From positions 2,666,001-2,730,000 of the forward strand of contig NZ_OZ242344.1 in the NCBI RefSeq assembly GCF_965208485.1: DNA of 64,000 nt, given 5' to 3'. Below the pieces are notes generated by a model. It ran no database searches, had not been told where the DNA came from, and saw only the letters and a program-made list of their open reading frames with translations. Below are positions 61,474-64,000 of the stretch, in pieces. Numbering within the stretch: the stretch's first letter is position 1; every line of letters starts with the position of its first letter. Origin of the DNA: Poriferisodalis sp965208485 (GTDB lineage: Bacteria > Actinomycetota > Acidimicrobiia > Acidimicrobiales > Poriferisodalaceae). Both the position numbers and the translations under genes were made by a program.

Positions 61474-63063
61474 TCAGGCGGCCCGGACCCGCGCGATGAG
61501 CTGTGCCACCTGGTCGTACACCCGGCGTTCGGAAGGGAGAAGACTGCTGATCTTCTTCACTGAGTGCATGACGGTGGTGTGATCCCGGCCGCCGAACACG
61601 CTGGCGATGGCGGGGTAGCTCAGGTCGGTCAGCTCACGCATCACGTACATGCTGATCTGGCGGGCCTTCACTAGGCCTTGCTGCCGGCTCTGGCTGGTGA
61701 GTTCCGTGATGCGGTAGCCGAACATGTCCGACGTCAGTTCGAGAATCCGGTCCGGGGTGATCGGACGTTCTTGGGGTGCGCTGACGTCGCTGAGGATCTG
61801 CTGGGCTGTCTCGAGGTTCACCGGGTTGCGAGTGAGACTGGCATACGCAGTGACGCGCACCAATGCGCCTTCGAGTTCGCGGATGTTGTTCGTGATCAGA
61901 TGCGCGATGTGCTCGAGCACTTCGTCAGGGACGTCGCCATGCTCGGTCTTCTTGCTCAGGATGGCGACCCGGGTCTCCAGATCCGGCGGCTGGATGTCGG
62001 TGATCAGGCCCCATTCGAAGCGGCTGCGCAGGCGGTCTGACAGCGTCGCGATGCTGCGAGGCGGCCGATCGGACGAGATCACGATCTGCCGACCGGTCAC
62101 ATGCAAGGAATTGAAGGTGTGGAAGAGTTCTTCTTGCAGGCCTTCTTTGCCCTCCATGAACTGGATGTCGTCGAGCAGTAGTACGTCGAGTTCGCGATAG
62201 CGCCGCTTGAATGCCGGTGTCGTATTCGTACGAATGGCTTCGATGAACTCGGAGAGGAACGTCTCAGTCGAGACATAGCGAACGCGATGCTCCGGCAGCG
62301 TGTCGCCCAGATAGTTGACGATGGCTTGCAGGAGATGCGTCTTCCCCAGTCCAGTGCCCCCATGAATGAACAGCGGGTTGTAGGCGCTTCCAGGCGTCTC
62401 CGCGACCGCCAACGCGGCGGCTTGGGCGAACCGGTTGCTGCTGCCGGTGACGAAGCTCCCGAACGTGTACCGGGGATTGGTGATGTCGGTCCCCGACACT
62501 GGTTGCTGCTCTGCGATGTCGGAGACCGATGGGCTGTAGCTCCGCTGAGTCGGGGCTGACAGCCTTGGTTGGGCAACCCCGCCGGCGGGGTGCCACGTCT
62601 CGCCGCCTAGAGCGTTCGAGGCCTCGTCATCGGAGATGATGGCGTTGACGTCGTGAGAATCCGCATCGGTGTCGAGATCGTCGAGCTCGGGACGGGTTTC
62701 GATCTCATATATCTGAGGACTCACCGGCAGCTGCTCAAAGGCGGCGTGAAGCATGGGGATGTAACGGCGTTGGATGCGATCGCGGATCATGTTGCTCGGC
62801 GCGATCAATACCGCCAGTTCACTGTCAATGTGCAAGACCCGCAAGTGGCGGAAATATCCCAGCCAGAGCGCGTCGGATACCGTGCGCCGCAGAATCTCAC
62901 GGCACTTCGACCACAGCTCGTCGGTGTTAGCGCGCGTACTGGCCTCTAGGTCAGCGGAATGGGATGGAATTATCTCAGAGGGGCTGAGTGAGTCTTGGAA
63001 GCTTGGACTGTCGCGATGGTTGTCGGGTTCGTGCGATGCGATGTTCGCAGGCGGAAAACTCAC
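61474..63063 (-). CDS. dnaA: Chromosomal replication initiator DnaA
   Basis: Protein of 529 aa from GTG 63063, preceded by AAGAAGG 8-9 bases away; the frame is open to 63534 but that part is not DnaA. Domain I ELWSKCREILRRTVSDALW near 31-49, a variable acidic domain II, then the AAA+ domain with Walker A GGTGLGKTHL, Walker B LLLDDIQF and sensor RPPRSIATLSDRLRSRFEWG. Domain IV ends with the DNA-binding signature GGRDHTTVMHSVKKI. It binds DnaA boxes and opens the origin. Confidence 0.96.
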   Translation of the reverse strand: MSFPPANIASHEPDNHRDSPSFQDSLSPSEIIPSHSADLEASTRANTDELWSKCREILRRTVSDALWLGYFRHLRVLHIDSELAVLIAPSNMIRDRIQRRYIPMLHAAFEQLPVSPQIYEIETRPELDDLDTDADSHDVNAIISDDEASNALGGETWHPAGGVAQPRLSAPTQRSYSPSVSDIAEQQPVSGTDITNPRYTFGSFVTGSSNRFAQAAALAVAETPGSAYNPLFIHGGTGLGKTHLLQAIVNYLGDTLPEHRVRYVSTETFLSEFIEAIRTNTTPAFKRRYRELDVLLLDDIQFMEGKEGLQEELFHTFNSLHVTGRQIVISSDRPPRSIATLSDRLRSRFEWGLITDIQPPDLETRVAILSKKTEHGDVPDEVLEHIAHLITNNIRELEGALVRVTAYASLTRNPVNLETAQQILSDVSAPQERPITPDRILELTSDMFGYRITELTSQSRQQGLVKARQISMYVMRELTDLSYPAIASVFGGRDHTTVMHSVKKISSLLPSERRVYDQVAQLIARVRAA

Positions 63064-63523
63064 TACTACAACCTTCTTCGCCTGCGGCCGTCGTGAACCC
63101 GGGCAACCTCGCTGATCGCCTGCGGGCCACGAAGCGGCATCCGGTACGGCGAACCTATGGCTGCGCTTCGCATATCGCAAGTGCGCGTTCTCGGGCGCTC
63201 GCGACGCCACGGTCGACACCGGGTCGGCAACTCGGCGACAGATGCGCAACACCCGCACTAGCAGGCGCTTGCCGCAGAGAGATCGGGCGGTTGGCTCACT
63301 GCATGTCGGGGCATCTGTGCCGCGACTGACCAAGGCCTGCACAGCTTCGTCGCGCGCGATGAAGCACGCTTGGCCGCGCGTTTGAGATGCGAGGCACTCG
63401 CGGTGCCGACCCGCATCGACACCCGTAGGCTGTCGGTGCTCCCGGGGCGACTCGGGCACGCTCCGGCCGCCGTACCGCAATTCGTGGACCAGCCCGCGGC
63501 CTGAACCTCCAGGAGGCTGCAGC
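63064..63523. other. Divergent dnaA-rpmH promoter region
   Basis: No gene is supported in these 460 bp; the open frames seen are extensions of dnaA or antisense. No clear DnaA boxes are visible, so the origin is better placed on the other side of dnaA. A possible -10 for rpmH is TAGGCT near 63426. AGGAGG at 63511-63516 is the strong ribosome site of rpmH. Confidence 0.5.
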
Positions 63524-63658
63524 GTGAAGCGCACGTACCAACCTCACAATCGCAGACGGGCGCGTCGGCACGGCTTCCGTCATCGCATGTCCACTCGCGC
63601 AGGCCGGGCAATCGTGAACTCTCGCCGACGCAAGGGCCGGCAACGGCTGAGCGCCTGA
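63524..63658 (+). CDS. rpmH: 50S ribosomal protein L34
   Basis: Protein of 44 aa starting at GTG 63524 after a strong AGGAGG site. KRTYQPHNRRRARRHGFRHRM and the C-terminal RRRKGRQRLSA are diagnostic of L34. The spacing to the next gene is essentially zero, the usual rpmH-rnpA arrangement beside the origin. Confidence 0.97.
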   Translation: MKRTYQPHNRRRARRHGFRHRMSTRAGRAIVNSRRRKGRQRLSA

Positions 63659-64000
63659 TTGATTCGTGCCACAGCAGGGCCGACTTCGCAGCATTGCGCC
63701 GCGGTCGCCGCTGCGACAGCGAGTTGCTGTGGATGTCGTTCGCAGCGGACACGGAACTCGAGCGTCCGCGTGTGGCGTTCGCACTCGGGCGGTCCAGCGG
63801 GAACGCCGTTCAGCGGAATCGAGTGCGACGGCGGCTGCGGGCGCTGTTGCGCGAACACGCCGACCGCGTGAGGCCTGGGCGCTATCTCCTGGGCGTGCGG
63901 GGATCGGCTTCGCAGGTGACCTACCGCCGGGCACAGGCCCAGCTGCTGGAATTGCTGAAGTCCGCCGGGGCGCTGCTGGGGCCCGAAGAGGGGGCACCAT
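63655..64000 (+). CDS. rnpA: Ribonuclease P protein component (3' partial)
   Basis: The frame reads ADFAALRRGRRCDSELLW, PRVAFALGRSSGNAVQRNRV, RRRLRALLREHADRVRPGRY and LLGVRGSASQVTY, which is RnpA including the RNA-binding RNR..R..R core. It continues beyond the window edge. No ATG, GTG or TTG lies upstream of the conserved start; the first codons are CTG (63655) and ATT (63658), so an unusual start, an internal TTG (in AALRRG), or a sequence error is implied. It binds RNase P RNA for tRNA 5' processing. Confidence 0.85.
   Translation, partial: MIDSCHSRADFAALRRGRRCDSELLWMSFAADTELERPRVAFALGRSSGNAVQRNRVRRRLRALLREHADRVRPGRYLLGVRGSASQVTYRRAQAQLLELLKSAGALLGPEEGAP

Noticed and set aside
63064..63534. 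N-terminal extension of DnaA by 157 residues
   Set aside because: The sequence upstream of GTG 63063 has no DnaA similarity and would overlap the rpmH start; a ribosome site precedes the GTG.

Overview
The window is high-GC DNA with many GTG starts and 1- to 4-base start/stop overlaps. It looks like a chromosome segment around the replication origin of an actinomycete (Actinomycetota), and my best guess is a marine or symbiotic member of the Acidimicrobiia. The actinobacterial call rests on four things: the gene order dnaA-dnaN-recF-dciA(DUF721)-gyrB-gyrA-DUF3566-tRNA-Ile with rpmH-rnpA diverging from dnaA; a DnaA box of the TTGTCCACA type; a mycothiol-type maleylpyruvate isomerase and two LLM/F420-type oxidoreductases; and cell-wall-binding type 2 repeats. 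The class-level call is inference.

Layout. 1-5.0 kb: two large secreted surface proteins, a leucine-rich-repeat protein and a bacterial lysyl oxidase, both ending in three cell-wall-binding repeats. 5.1-7.3 kb: dapB, a Tat-exported sulfite-oxidase-like molybdoenzyme and a scrap of an aldo/keto reductase. 7.3-18.8 kb: a galactose/alpha-galactoside locus (galE; galK and a LacI-type repressor on the minus strand; then a divergent GH4 alpha-galactosidase, two ABC permeases, binding lipoprotein, FG-GAP lipoprotein, small membrane protein and ABC ATPase), with a palindromic LacI-type operator in the divergent promoter. 18.8-25.5 kb: an EamA transporter, a TPR protein and CoxD/CoxE/XdhC-type maturation genes for a molybdenum hydroxylase; one XdhC gene carries seven in-frame 30-bp repeats. 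25.5-26.8 kb: three abutting CTAG-bounded insertion elements.

26.8-42.9 kb (minus strand): a complete class 1 DISARM anti-phage locus, drmD-drmMI-X-Y-drmA-drmB-drmC. Genes X and Y, between drmMI and drmA, are not part of the canonical set as I know it. Y carries a PD-(D/E)xK-like nuclease motif, and the specificity part of drmMI is a low-GC patch. This is the most interesting system in the window. It abuts a tRNA-Ala(TGC) with one small gene between.

43-52 kb: DUF1801 and DUF1330 proteins, an NCS2 permease with an ATPase-like tail, a sterol 24-C-methyltransferase-like enzyme, two LLM oxidoreductases, lgt, a maleylpyruvate-isomerase-family protein and a saccharopine-dehydrogenase-like enzyme. 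They separate tRNA-Ala from tRNA-Ile, which lie together in mycobacteria. 52.2-64 kb: tRNA-Ile, DUF3566, a TadE/TadG-like protein overlapping a tRNA-like sequence, gyrA, gyrB, dciA, recF, dnaN, the probable oriC with a large hairpin, dnaA, rpmH and the start of rnpA.
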